A stretch of DNA of 42,706 bases, taken from Persephonella sp. (lineage in GTDB: Bacteria; Aquificota; Aquificia; Aquificales; Hydrogenothermaceae). How positions within the stretch are numbered: the first letter of the stretch is position 1; each line of letters opens with the position of its first letter. Location: NCBI GenBank assembly GCA_003978485.1, contig QNZF01000028.1, forward strand, positions 1 to 42,706. The letters are read 5' to 3'. Made by a program: the position numbers and the translations under genes. Under the pieces are notes generated by a model, which did no database searches, was not told where the DNA came from, and saw only the letters and a program-made list of their open reading frames with translations. Below are positions 1 through 10,146 of the stretch, one piece after another.

Positions 1-1
1 A

Positions 2-649
2 AATAAATTTATAAAAAGGAAATCTGTAAAGAAAAAAAAAGTTCCTAAAAAAGTTAAAAAATTATCTAAAGTGGGGAAAGTTAAGAAAAAAACAACAACA
101 AAAAAAATTGTTAAGAAGGTTGTAAAAAAGGAAAAAGTTAATAAAAAAGAAGAGAAGGTTTTAAATGATAACTTAAATAAGACAGATAATAATTTAGCTA
201 AAGCTGAAGATAATACTAATACAACACAAGTTAATAGGAAATTATCTATAAGCAATTTAGCAGGAAAAGAAAGTATATTTGAGCTAGGTAAGAAGGATAA
301 TGTAGAAGAAGAGATTAAAAAGGATGTTGACGTTAGCGAATATATAAGAGAATTAAATAAATATTTAAATAATTTAGCTAGAAGGAAAGATTTATATCCA
401 CCAATGGCTAAAAGATTAAGATTGGAAGGTAGCTTAATAGTAAGATTTAAAATTAATAGAGACGGAACGGTAGATGAAAAGAGTATAAAGATAATTATAA
501 GCAGTGGATATAATGTTTTAGATGAAGGTGCTATCCGTATAATAAAAGAATATGTCCCTAAGTTTGTAAGAAAGTATCATAAATATCCACCAAAGGATAA
601 CTTTATGGTTGAAATACCTATAACATTTGAAATTATTGAGTGGTATTAA
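2..649 (+). CDS. TonB C-terminal-domain protein (energy transducer TonB-like), 5'-truncated by window edge, Lys-rich linker
   Basis: ORF track starts at a GTG at 71, but the frame is open back to nt 2 (NKFIKRKSVKKKKVPKKVKKLSK-V...). C-terminus YPPMAKRLRLEGSLIVRFKINRDGTV...SSGYNVLDEGAIRIIKEY is TonB_C-like. Confidence 0.8.
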   Translation, partial: NKFIKRKSVKKKKVPKKVKKLSKVGKVKKKTTTKKIVKKVVKKEKVNKKEEKVLNDNLNKTDNNLAKAEDNTNTTQVNRKLSISNLAGKESIFELGKKDNVEEEIKKDVDVSEYIRELNKYLNNLARRKDLYPPMAKRLRLEGSLIVRFKINRDGTVDEKSIKIIISSGYNVLDEGAIRIIKEYVPKFVRKYHKYPPKDNFMVEIPITFEIIEWY

Positions 650-740
650 AACTTTAACTTTATGATATATAATCACTTTTTTAATCTATTAATTAATTTA
701 TAATTTGTCTAAATCCTAAGTCTAACAAAGTCAACTATAG

Positions 741-2126
<1,386 letters not shown>

Positions 2127-2152
2127 ATTCTTTTCTCTTTTTTTCTTTTTTT

Positions 2153-2181
2153 ATACTGTAGTATTTTTTATACTGTAGTAT
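2153..2181. repeat. Two tandem copies of the near-palindrome ATACT-GT-AGTAT (17-nt period)
   Basis: ATACTGTAGTAT at 2153-2164 and again at 2170-2181, in the thiC downstream intergenic region. Confidence 0.8.
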
Positions 2182-2366
2182 TAAAGTTTAAATTAACAAT
2201 AAATTTTTTTACCAAAACTGATTTAAAACGCTGATTTAAATTAAAGTTTAATTTACTAAATTTACTAATTTGGAATATATCAGCAATCACCAACAAAATA
2301 ATATAGAGATTTTTAAATCGACTCCAATTTAATAACGAAATTAATCCATTCGTAATTTAAGTTTTA

Positions 2367-2696
2367 TTATCTTTCTAGTAAAAATATCTTTTTAACTTCA
2401 ATCTCACCATTCCACGGAGTAAAGGATTTAACATAGCCTTCCACTTCCACAAACATACCTATAACTTTTTTCAATTCTTCTTTTTTATCTCCAATAACTT
2501 TATAACTTTTTCTACATTTACAATCAGGATTAACTGTTATAAATATATCATCTCCCATTCTTTCCACTAATCCTTCAATTCTAGTATATTCTTTATTAAC
2601 AGTTTTAATATTTTTATCTGTGGCTGAGCAAGAAGTTATAGGATAAACAATAAAGGATAAACCAAATAGTATTAGCGTTAACTTTATGTATTTCAT
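2367..2696 (-). CDS. Small putative lipoprotein/secreted protein, unknown function
   Basis: Signal peptide ending in a lipobox-like TSCSA; 109 aa. Confidence 0.6.
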   Translation of the reverse strand: MKYIKLTLILFGLSFIVYPITSCSATDKNIKTVNKEYTRIEGLVERMGDDIFITVNPDCKCRKSYKVIGDKKEELKKVIGMFVEVEGYVKSFTPWNGEIEVKKIFLLER

Positions 2697-2815
2697 AACT
2701 TCACCTATCTATAAATAATAGTTATTATTAATTTAAACGATTGTTTTTGAATAATCTCGGTCAATAAAAAATCCATTAGAAAATTGATAATAGAATTTTT
2801 AATATAATTAATACG

Positions 2816-3170
2816 ATGAGTAATAGAAATATTTTTAAATATCTTACAAATAAGGAAATAAAAGCTATATTAGAATTAAAAAAGGAAAAAGGAAATTTTA
2901 TATTTAAATCCAAATGCAAAAGTTATATTTTACGGTTCAAAGGCTAAAGGTGATTATAGTAGCGAGAGTGATATAGACCTTTTAGTTGTTATTCCAAATT
3001 TTACTGAAGAATTAAAATATAAAATAATTGATATAGCTACAGAAATAGAGCTAAAGTACGATGTGGTTTTTGGATTAGTTGTTATCAGTAAGGATAAATA
3101 TGAAAACTCAAATCTTTTTAAATCATCTCTTTATTATAAAAACTTAAAATCGGAAGGCATACTCATTTGA
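2816..3170 (+). pseudogene. MNT-type nucleotidyltransferase remnant (frameshifted)
   Basis: ATG at 2816 opens MSNRNIFKYLTNKEIKAILELKKEKGN..., then the homologous frame shifts near nt 2895 to LNPNAKVILYGSKAKGDYSSESDIDLLVVIPNF..., ending TGA 3170. GS(x)AKGD...SDIDLLV is the nucleotidyltransferase signature. Confidence 0.75.
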
Positions 3171-3263
3171 AAGATAATGCTATGTAAACTTAAATCTTTC
3201 AAAAATAAAAATTATTGCTTATTATTAATTAAATAATATGAAAAATTTTAAGGGAGAAGGAAT

Positions 3264-3488
3264 ATGACTAGAGAAGAAGCTATCCAAAAATTATTAGAAA
3301 CCGATGACGATTTCAGAAGCTGGTATGAAGAACACAAAGAGTTAAAATGGAAAGTCCACAAGTTAGAAAAACATTTTCCACCTGACCCTAAACTTGAAGC
3401 AGAGCAAGAAAGACTTAAAATAAGAAAGTTATATTTAAAAGATTTAATGGAAAAAAGAATTAGAGAGTTTTTAGAAAAAGGAGAATAA
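3264..3488 (+). CDS. DUF465/YdcH-like small protein
   Basis: 74 aa; pattern DDDFRSWYEEHKELKWKVHKLE...EQERLKIRKLYLKDLM. Confidence 0.65.
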   Translation: MTREEAIQKLLETDDDFRSWYEEHKELKWKVHKLEKHFPPDPKLEAEQERLKIRKLYLKDLMEKRIREFLEKGE

Positions 3489-3500
3489 ATTTTTAAACCT

Positions 3501-3540
3501 AGGTCGGTAAATTTATATCTTTTGGTTTGCCGACCTTTTA
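3501..3540 (+). terminator. Rho-independent terminator
   Basis: AGGTCGGTAAA ... TTTGCCGACCT (11-bp stem with one G-U) followed by TTTT. Confidence 0.75.
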
Positions 3541-3571
3541 ACCGATATTAAAAAATTAGGCGGAGAGTAAA

Positions 3572-4732
3572 TTGGGAATAAAGTCTGGCGTTGCTAAAGC
3601 TGGTATAAAGCCATCAGGTCAATTAGACATCTTAGTTATGAAGTTTAAACCTTCTGTATATTCTGTTTACCTTACCCAAAATTCATTGGCGGCGGCACCT
3701 GTTATATACGACAGGGAAATTAGGGAAAAACAGAAAAAAATATCAGCTATAGTTGTTAACAGTGGAAATGCGAATGCGGCAACTGGAGAAGAAGGTTTAA
3801 GAAACGCAGAAGAGATGGCAAAAATAGTTGCAGATAAATTTAATATACCGTCAGAAGAGGTATTAGTTTTCTCAACTGGAATAATTGGTGTCCAATTACC
3901 TATGGATAAAGTTAGAAAAGGAATAAACAAAGCTATAGACAATTTACAGGATTGGGATTTAGAGTTATCAGCAAAGGCTATAATGACAACAGACAGTTTT
4001 CCAAAGTATGCTGAAGAAGAAATAAAAGTTAACGGAAAAAGCTTTTTTGTTAAAGGTATATCTAAAGGTGCTGGGATGATACATCCATCTATGGCAACAA
4101 TGCTAGCATATATATTTACGGATGTTAAAATATCAAAACCGCTTTTAGATGAGATAACCAAAGACATCTTAGAAAAAACCTTTAACTCTATTGATGTTGA
4201 CGGATGTGAAAGTACAAATGATAGTGTTTTATTTGTTGCCACAGGTGAAAGTGATATTGAGATAACGGAGGAAAACAAAGATTTACTCGTTAAACCTTTA
4301 TACAGTGTAGCTTTAAAACTGGCTAAAATGATTGTTAAAGATGGTGAAGGTGCAACAAAATTAATTGAGATTGATGTTAGAAATGCAAAATCTAATGAAG
4401 AAGCTAAAAAAATAGGTGAAAGTATAGCTGTATCAAACTTATTTAAAACTGCAATGTTTGGAAACGATCCAAACTGGGGAAGAATACTATCTGCGGTAGG
4501 TCAATTACATTTAGATATAGACTTTTCTAAAGTTAAACTATTTATAGGTGAGTTTTTAATTTATGACGGAAAACCTATAAAGTTTGATAGAAAAAAAGCA
4601 GAGGATTATTTAAAAAGGAATTCAGAAATAAAAATAAAATTAATTTTAAATAGAGGTTCTTCAAACTGGAAATATTACACTTCAGATTTAACTTATAAGT
4701 ATGTTGAAATAAATGCGGAATATACAACTTAA
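3572..4732 (+). CDS. argJ: Bifunctional glutamate N-acetyltransferase/amino-acid acetyltransferase ArgJ (TTG start)
   Basis: Conserved KGAGMIHPSMATMLAYIFTD autoproteolysis region, NSGNANAATG, GNDPNWGRI. Confidence 0.95.
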   Translation: MGIKSGVAKAGIKPSGQLDILVMKFKPSVYSVYLTQNSLAAAPVIYDREIREKQKKISAIVVNSGNANAATGEEGLRNAEEMAKIVADKFNIPSEEVLVFSTGIIGVQLPMDKVRKGINKAIDNLQDWDLELSAKAIMTTDSFPKYAEEEIKVNGKSFFVKGISKGAGMIHPSMATMLAYIFTDVKISKPLLDEITKDILEKTFNSIDVDGCESTNDSVLFVATGESDIEITEENKDLLVKPLYSVALKLAKMIVKDGEGATKLIEIDVRNAKSNEEAKKIGESIAVSNLFKTAMFGNDPNWGRILSAVGQLHLDIDFSKVKLFIGEFLIYDGKPIKFDRKKAEDYLKRNSEIKIKLILNRGSSNWKYYTSDLTYKYVEINAEYTT

Positions 4733-5604
4733 TGTATTACTTTAGTATTTTTCGGGTTTTCTTTAAAATAAGGGAGAGGGTATATATCGACAATCAGTTT
4801 ATTTTTTATTTTATTAAAACTATAGAAGAAAGATTTAAGGTAAAAGTATGCTCATTTAAAAATGGAATATGTAAAGAATGCTATCTTAAAGATATATGCA
4901 TATTTCCCAAATACTTTTTTTACGATTTATGGTACAAAAGACCAAACCTTTTTATTACATCTCCAAAATACTTAATGGAAGAATTGGAAGAAGATAAAAA
5001 ATTTAAAATAGATTTTGTAATGTTAAACGAAGGAGTTGATAGTTTTCGTATATTTTTAGAAGCAATTCAGGGGGTATGTAAAGACCCAAATTTTAAAAAC
5101 CTTATTTATAAAGAAGTCTATGGATACAATATCTTTTCGGATACATTAGAGAAGTTAGACCTTTTAAAACCTTTCCCAAAATATGACATAAATGAGTTCT
5201 TAAATTTAAGGTCAGGAGTTAGAAAAATAAAAATTAAAATTTATCCAACTTTTGTTGATTTTAAATATTCAGATGAACCTAGTAATGATTTTATAAAATT
5301 TTTATTATTTTCTTTATTTTCGGAAAGGGTTAAAAGTTTAACAGGTAAAGATATTTCTTTAACACATTTTTTATCTGAATTAGATTTTAAAGTTTTAAAT
5401 TGGAAAAGTTTTGAATACAAAGATTTTATGATAAATAATGAAATTGAAAAGTTTGATAATCACAAATTTTTTAAAGGGGAATTTTTAATAGAAGGAGATT
5501 TATCACCTATATGGTATGTGTTTGAGTTAGTCCAAACTTTCAGTATCGGTAAACTAACAAATTACGGTTTTGGTAAAGTCAAAATTATAAAGTTTGAAAT
5601 TTAG
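4732..5604 (+). CDS. Cas6-like RAMP protein (solitary; putative pre-crRNA-processing-type endoribonuclease fold)
   Basis: N-terminal cysteine cluster C-x(9)-CxxC-x(5)-C (CSFKNGICKECYLKDICIF). C-terminal GEFLIEGDLSPIWYVFELVQTFSIGKLTNYGFGKVKI resembles the Cas6 C-terminal domain (G.i.y.gdls....l.l....hiGk.t.fGlGk). ATG overlaps argJ stop (TAATG). Confidence 0.7.
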   Translation: MYYFSIFRVFFKIRERVYIDNQFIFYFIKTIEERFKVKVCSFKNGICKECYLKDICIFPKYFFYDLWYKRPNLFITSPKYLMEELEEDKKFKIDFVMLNEGVDSFRIFLEAIQGVCKDPNFKNLIYKEVYGYNIFSDTLEKLDLLKPFPKYDINEFLNLRSGVRKIKIKIYPTFVDFKYSDEPSNDFIKFLLFSLFSERVKSLTGKDISLTHFLSELDFKVLNWKSFEYKDFMINNEIEKFDNHKFFKGEFLIEGDLSPIWYVFELVQTFSIGKLTNYGFGKVKIIKFEI

Positions 5605-5853
5605 CTTAATTTAGCGTCCATTTCGGAATTAAATTTAATGTAAATAATGAAAATTGATAGTAGGTTAAAGTTAAAAAATTATAAAATTATCTAGGCTTAA
5701 ATTAATGTGCTTTTTAATTACCGAATTAAATTTTATTTAACCAGCCAGTTGTAATCGGGTCAAATAAAAGTTTCTAATAAAATTAATAGTTTGTTGAACT
5801 TTAATAAATGATAACTTAATACAAAACAGCTAATCATTTAAAATCTTTTAACG

Positions 5854-7026
5854 TCATTTAATCAAATTCTCTATTACTTCAGGATTTTCCTTTAAGTATA
5901 CTTTTACAGTATCTAAATCATCAAAAGATTTTAATGTATTTATTAAATCTAACAACTTATCCTTAAGTTCTAAATCCTCTTTTAAATACTCCGTTAAGCA
6001 ATTTTTTATAATCTCATCTTCAGACTTAAATATCTCTCCTTTATAATCTAAACTATTTGATGGAAATATAAACATATTTTTCAAGTATAAAATTCTACCG
6101 TTATCAACATCAATATTTTTTTCTTTTAAAAGTTTTAAAACATTATCTTGGGATAACTTTTTAAATTCTCCTTTTAGTATAACTATAGGCTTTTTATCAG
6201 ACGTATCGTTTATTTTTTCTATTTCATTATTAAGTCTATCTAATTCCTCATCTATATTGTTGTCATCTAAAAATCTATATAAAAACCTTCTCCTTTTCTT
6301 TAATTCTATATATCTAATATCTGTTTTATCCAAATTAATATCTACTAAAGCAACAAACTTAGATTTATTTTCTTCATTTTTGTTATAAGCTGTAAACTCT
6401 GTTGAGCCTATATGGACTATGTAAGAGTTATTATCTCTTTTGATAGGTTCTTCCGCTATATGATAATGTCCAATTCCTGTGTAGTTGTATTCTATCGGTA
6501 TTTCTTCATCTAACATTAACTTACTATCTAAAAAGTAAGGATAAAACTCTTGATGTAACATTAAGATTTTGTAATCCTGTTTACTCTTTTCAAGGAGTTT
6601 TTCCAATGCAACCTTTAATCCGTTTAACTTTCTAAGTGCAGTTTTTGGTATATACTTAACACCTATAATGTCTATACCGTTAAACTCTTTCACACCTGAG
6701 TTTATAAGCTTTAAACCGAAATTTTCCAAAATCTGTAAAGGTGATATATCCTTTACACTATTACCCCTGTCGTGATTACCGGGAATACAAAACATAGAAA
6801 TATTTTTATCACTTAATTTTTTCAGTAAGTTTATACTATCAATAATAGTTTTATTTGATGGTCTAGATGTATGGAAGAAGTCCCCTGTATGAATTATAAA
6901 ATCTACATTTTTATTAATAGCAATATCTATAGCTTCGTTGAAAACATCTAAAAAGTCCTGTTCTCTCTCTAATAAGCCGTACTGTCTATATCCTAAATGT
7001 GTATCACTTATATGTAAAAATCTCAT
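5854..7026 (-). CDS. sbcD: SbcD/Mre11-type DNA repair exonuclease (metallophosphoesterase)
   Basis: MRFLHISDTHLGYRQYG, HTGDFFHTSRPS, IPGNHDRG, GHYHIAE. Confidence 0.88.
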   Translation of the reverse strand: MRFLHISDTHLGYRQYGLLEREQDFLDVFNEAIDIAINKNVDFIIHTGDFFHTSRPSNKTIIDSINLLKKLSDKNISMFCIPGNHDRGNSVKDISPLQILENFGLKLINSGVKEFNGIDIIGVKYIPKTALRKLNGLKVALEKLLEKSKQDYKILMLHQEFYPYFLDSKLMLDEEIPIEYNYTGIGHYHIAEEPIKRDNNSYIVHIGSTEFTAYNKNEENKSKFVALVDINLDKTDIRYIELKKRRRFLYRFLDDNNIDEELDRLNNEIEKINDTSDKKPIVILKGEFKKLSQDNVLKLLKEKNIDVDNGRILYLKNMFIFPSNSLDYKGEIFKSEDEIIKNCLTEYLKEDLELKDKLLDLINTLKSFDDLDTVKVYLKENPEVIENLIK

Positions 7027-7233
7027 TTAGCTACTCTTTTTCTCTCCGAATAACTTTTCAAATATGGCATCTGATGGACAAAATCCAGTAAACGCTGATA
7101 GATAAAGCATAAATATCATAAAACCTATTATGAATAAGCTTACAGTTTTCATATCTAATAGAAAGAATAACAATGCTACTAAAAGCATACTACCCATAAC
7201 AAATCTTTGAACTCTCATAGCCTTTTTAGACAT
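7027..7233 (-). CDS. DUF2892/YgaP-like small membrane protein
   Basis: 68 aa, two hydrophobic segments, GFCPSDAIFEKLFG C-terminal motif. Confidence 0.7.
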   Translation of the reverse strand: MSKKAMRVQRFVMGSMLLVALLFFLLDMKTVSLFIIGFMIFMLYLSAFTGFCPSDAIFEKLFGEKKSS

Positions 7234-7326
7234 AACTCATTACTCCTTTTTATATTTTTTAATAATTATAATATCAAACAAAAGCCTTTCTTTTCTTGTA
7301 AAATTTATTCTCTTACAAATTATTAA

Positions 7327-7914
7327 ATGGATAATATGATGGAAAATAAAGATATTATTGATGAAATTATTTTTACGGGAAAAGTTTTATATAAGGAAGG
7401 ATTAGTTAACAGCCATGCAGGTAATATAAGTGTTAGAGATGGAGATTATATATACATTACAAAAACTGGAAAGATGTTAGGTTTTTTAGACAGAGATGAT
7501 ATTGTTAAAGTGCCTGTTTTTGAAGAGAGTGTTTACGATAAAATAGCCTCTAGCGAATTAATAGTCCACAGAGCAATTTATAAAAACTCAGATTATAAGG
7601 CTATAATACACGCCCATCCTGTATATGCAACTGCATTAACATTTTTTTTAGAAGAAAAATTTAGTCCTATAGATAATGAAGGAAAACTTTTTATAAATGA
7701 CGTTCCAATTATAGATGTAATAAATGCCAGTGGTTCTGAAGAGTTAGCCAATAGGCTCGTTAAAGAGTTAAAGAAAAGTAAAAAAAATATTTTTCTTATA
7801 AAGAAACACGGTTCATTTGTTTTCTCTAACAGTCTCAACTATGCTTTAAAATTAACTTCTGACTTAGAGTTTTGTGGAAAAATTTATTATCTTGTAAAGT
7901 TTAAAGATTTGTAA
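7327..7914 (+). CDS. Class II aldolase/adducin family protein
   Basis: NSHAGNISVRDGDYIYITKTG, HAHPVYATAL, KKHGSFVF. Start may be ATG 7327 or the second ATG. Confidence 0.85.
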   Translation: MDNMMENKDIIDEIIFTGKVLYKEGLVNSHAGNISVRDGDYIYITKTGKMLGFLDRDDIVKVPVFEESVYDKIASSELIVHRAIYKNSDYKAIIHAHPVYATALTFFLEEKFSPIDNEGKLFINDVPIIDVINASGSEELANRLVKELKKSKKNIFLIKKHGSFVFSNSLNYALKLTSDLEFCGKIYYLVKFKDL

Positions 7915-8007
7915 ATCCTTATACTAAAGCTATACACAAACTTGATTTAAAAATCTTATTGATTTATATTGAGTAAAAAATTTATTTACTATCGGGAGGA
8001 AGAAAAG

Positions 8008-8103
8008 ATGGAGCCATGGATACCTTTTATAATAGTTCTTATAATGTCTGCAATAACTGCTGGAGCCGCATTCCTAGCTGGAGCATTAAAGAAGGAAGAC
8101 TAA
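8008..8103 (+). CDS. 31-aa single-TM small membrane protein (MEPWIPFIIVLIMSAITAGAAFLAGALKKED)
   Basis: Strong SD (cgggaggaag) before ATG 8008; stop TAA 8101-8103 abuts the TTG start of the next gene; amphipathic ends with one TM helix. Confidence 0.65.
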   Translation: MEPWIPFIIVLIMSAITAGAAFLAGALKKED

Positions 8104-9168
8104 TTGGAGCCTTTTAAACAAGGAAAAATAGGCGATATTTTTTTCTTTTCCTTTCTATTATTCTCATTATTCCTTAGTTATCTTATATTTAGACCTTTTC
8201 TAAAACTGATAATTATATCTGTTTTAATAACTGTTATTCTTTATCCAGTTCAAAAAAGATTATCTAAATATATAAAAAATGAATATCTTTTAGCATTTGT
8301 ATGTACTTTATTAGTTTTCCTTTTTATAATTGTTCCATCAATATTCCTTATTATATTTATAACCAATCAAACATTAATTTTGTATCCCAAATTTATAGGT
8401 TTAGTTTCACAGGGAAATTTATTTGAATACATTCTTAAAAACATTCCTTTTGCAGACAAATTTTCAAAATATTTAGAGAACATTGATAATACAAAAATTA
8501 TCCAGTTTGAAGAAATTATTAAAAGTTATGCAAGTAGTATTTTCAAATTTATTTTAGACCAAAGTAGAATGATACTTTTAAATGTAGCAGTTATAATTGT
8601 AGGTATATTTTTAATGCTGTTACTTATATTTTTTCTATTCAAAGATGGTAAAAAATTTTATTACAAAATTTACAGATTAATTCCCCTATCTGACAAGGAT
8701 AAAAACTTCATAGTTTATAAAACCTATCAAGCTATACAGGGAGTTGTTTTAGGTTCAGTTTTAACAGCAATAGCCCAATCTATACTTGGATTTATAGCTT
8801 ATCTAGTTGCAGGCATAGAATTTAGTATATTTTGGGCATTTTTAACGTTCATAGCATCATTTATACCTATAGGTGGTGCATCTTTAGTATGGGGTCCCTT
8901 AGCAATATACATATTTTTAACGGGTAATATTATAAAAGGAATTCTGTTTACACTTTGGGGAATTGCTGTTATATCCATGGTTGATAACTTTATAAAACCT
9001 TGGGTTATAGGAGATAAAACAGATATACATCCTATAGTCTTATTCTTTGCAATCCTAGGAGGATTAAATCTGTTCGGCTTCCTTGGGATATTTTTAGCTC
9101 CTATAATAGTTGTTATAGTAGATAATCTATTAAAGCTATATCAAGAGCGCTATCACATTTCCGAATAA
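8104..9168 (+). CDS. AI-2E family transporter (PerM/YdiK-like)
   Basis: Multiple TM helices; C-terminal IKPWVIGDKTDIHPIVLFFAILGGLNLFGFLGIFLAPI motif. Confidence 0.88.
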   Translation: MEPFKQGKIGDIFFFSFLLFSLFLSYLIFRPFLKLIIISVLITVILYPVQKRLSKYIKNEYLLAFVCTLLVFLFIIVPSIFLIIFITNQTLILYPKFIGLVSQGNLFEYILKNIPFADKFSKYLENIDNTKIIQFEEIIKSYASSIFKFILDQSRMILLNVAVIIVGIFLMLLLIFFLFKDGKKFYYKIYRLIPLSDKDKNFIVYKTYQAIQGVVLGSVLTAIAQSILGFIAYLVAGIEFSIFWAFLTFIASFIPIGGASLVWGPLAIYIFLTGNIIKGILFTLWGIAVISMVDNFIKPWVIGDKTDIHPIVLFFAILGGLNLFGFLGIFLAPIIVVIVDNLLKLYQERYHISE

Positions 9169-9199
9169 AATCAATGATTTAAAATATATTTATACTTGA

Positions 9200-9319
9200 A
9201 ATCCAATAAAAAAAATATTAAAAATTTATAATAAAGGTAAAGTTTTACTAACCAACGATAAATCATTAGAATTGATATTTAAAAATATGGATATATTGAA
9301 TTTTTCAGGTGTAAAATAA
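9200..9319 (+). pseudogene. Possible C-terminal remnant of a degraded ORF
   Basis: Open 39-codon stretch without plausible start: NPIKKILKIYNKGKVLLTNDKSLELIFKNMDILNFSGVK*; protein-like composition. Confidence 0.3.
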
Positions 9320-9353
9320 ATAAAAAATTTTTATACTAAGGGAGGTTTTCTCT

Positions 9354-10130
9354 ATGGGACAAAATGCAGCAATAAGATGGATTTTATTCTTCTTCTTCCC
9401 GGCGTTGTTCGTTTACGGTTTACTACATATCTATTCGTCTAAACCTGCTCAAGCTAAGAAGGAAGCAGATTTAACGCCTCAGGAAGAAGCTGGAAGGAAA
9501 GTTTATAACAAGTTCTGTGTAGGTTGTCACGGTCCAAATGGTGATGGTCAGACTGAAGCGGCAAAATTCTTTAAAGACAAACCGCCAAACTTCCACACTG
9601 CAGTTTTCAGATGGAAGTCAACACCTGAAGGATGTTTACCTACAGACGAAGATTTTATGAGAATTTTAAATTGGGGACTACCACAAACTCCAATGCCATC
9701 CTTTAAGCTCGTTCCTGAAGTTCAAAAAAGGGCAGTTATAGCTTATATCAAACACTTTGCTAGAGACAAATGGGCTAAAGGGCAACCTGACCCTGAAAAA
9801 TGTCAGTCTGTTTACAAAGATATTAAAAGACCTGCTAATTTCGGTTCTCCTGAAATGATTGAAAGAGGTAAAAACCTATACGCACAAAACTGTACAGCTT
9901 GTCACGGTGAAAAGGGAGAGGGAGATGGACCATTAGCATCAACTTTACCTGTTCCACCTACAGACTTAACATATCCTGTTAGAGCAGAAGGTCCAAAACC
10001 TGAAGACACATTTAGAGTTCTAACTGTAGGATTGGAAGGTTCACCAATGCCATCATTCTCTTATTTATCTGAGGAAGACAGATGGGCATTAGTTTCTTAC
10101 ATTGCTTATTTAATGAATAAAAACAAATAA
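9354..10130 (+). CDS. Membrane-anchored diheme cytochrome c (CcoP heme-domain equivalent)
   Basis: N-terminal TM anchor; two CxxCH motifs (CVGCH, CTACH); directly upstream of ccoN. Confidence 0.9.
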   Translation: MGQNAAIRWILFFFFPALFVYGLLHIYSSKPAQAKKEADLTPQEEAGRKVYNKFCVGCHGPNGDGQTEAAKFFKDKPPNFHTAVFRWKSTPEGCLPTDEDFMRILNWGLPQTPMPSFKLVPEVQKRAVIAYIKHFARDKWAKGQPDPEKCQSVYKDIKRPANFGSPEMIERGKNLYAQNCTACHGEKGEGDGPLASTLPVPPTDLTYPVRAEGPKPEDTFRVLTVGLEGSPMPSFSYLSEEDRWALVSYIAYLMNKNK

Positions 10131-10146
10131 TTAAAGGAGGTTTAAA

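Noticed and set aside
71-73. GTG 71 as the true start of the TonB-like gene
   Set aside because: The frame is open to the window edge with a continuous Lys-rich sequence; the gene most likely begins outside the window.
3667-4278. 203-aa minus-strand ORF
   Set aside because: Antisense to argJ with no recognisable domain; Ser/Ile/Phe-rich mirror translation of a conserved gene.
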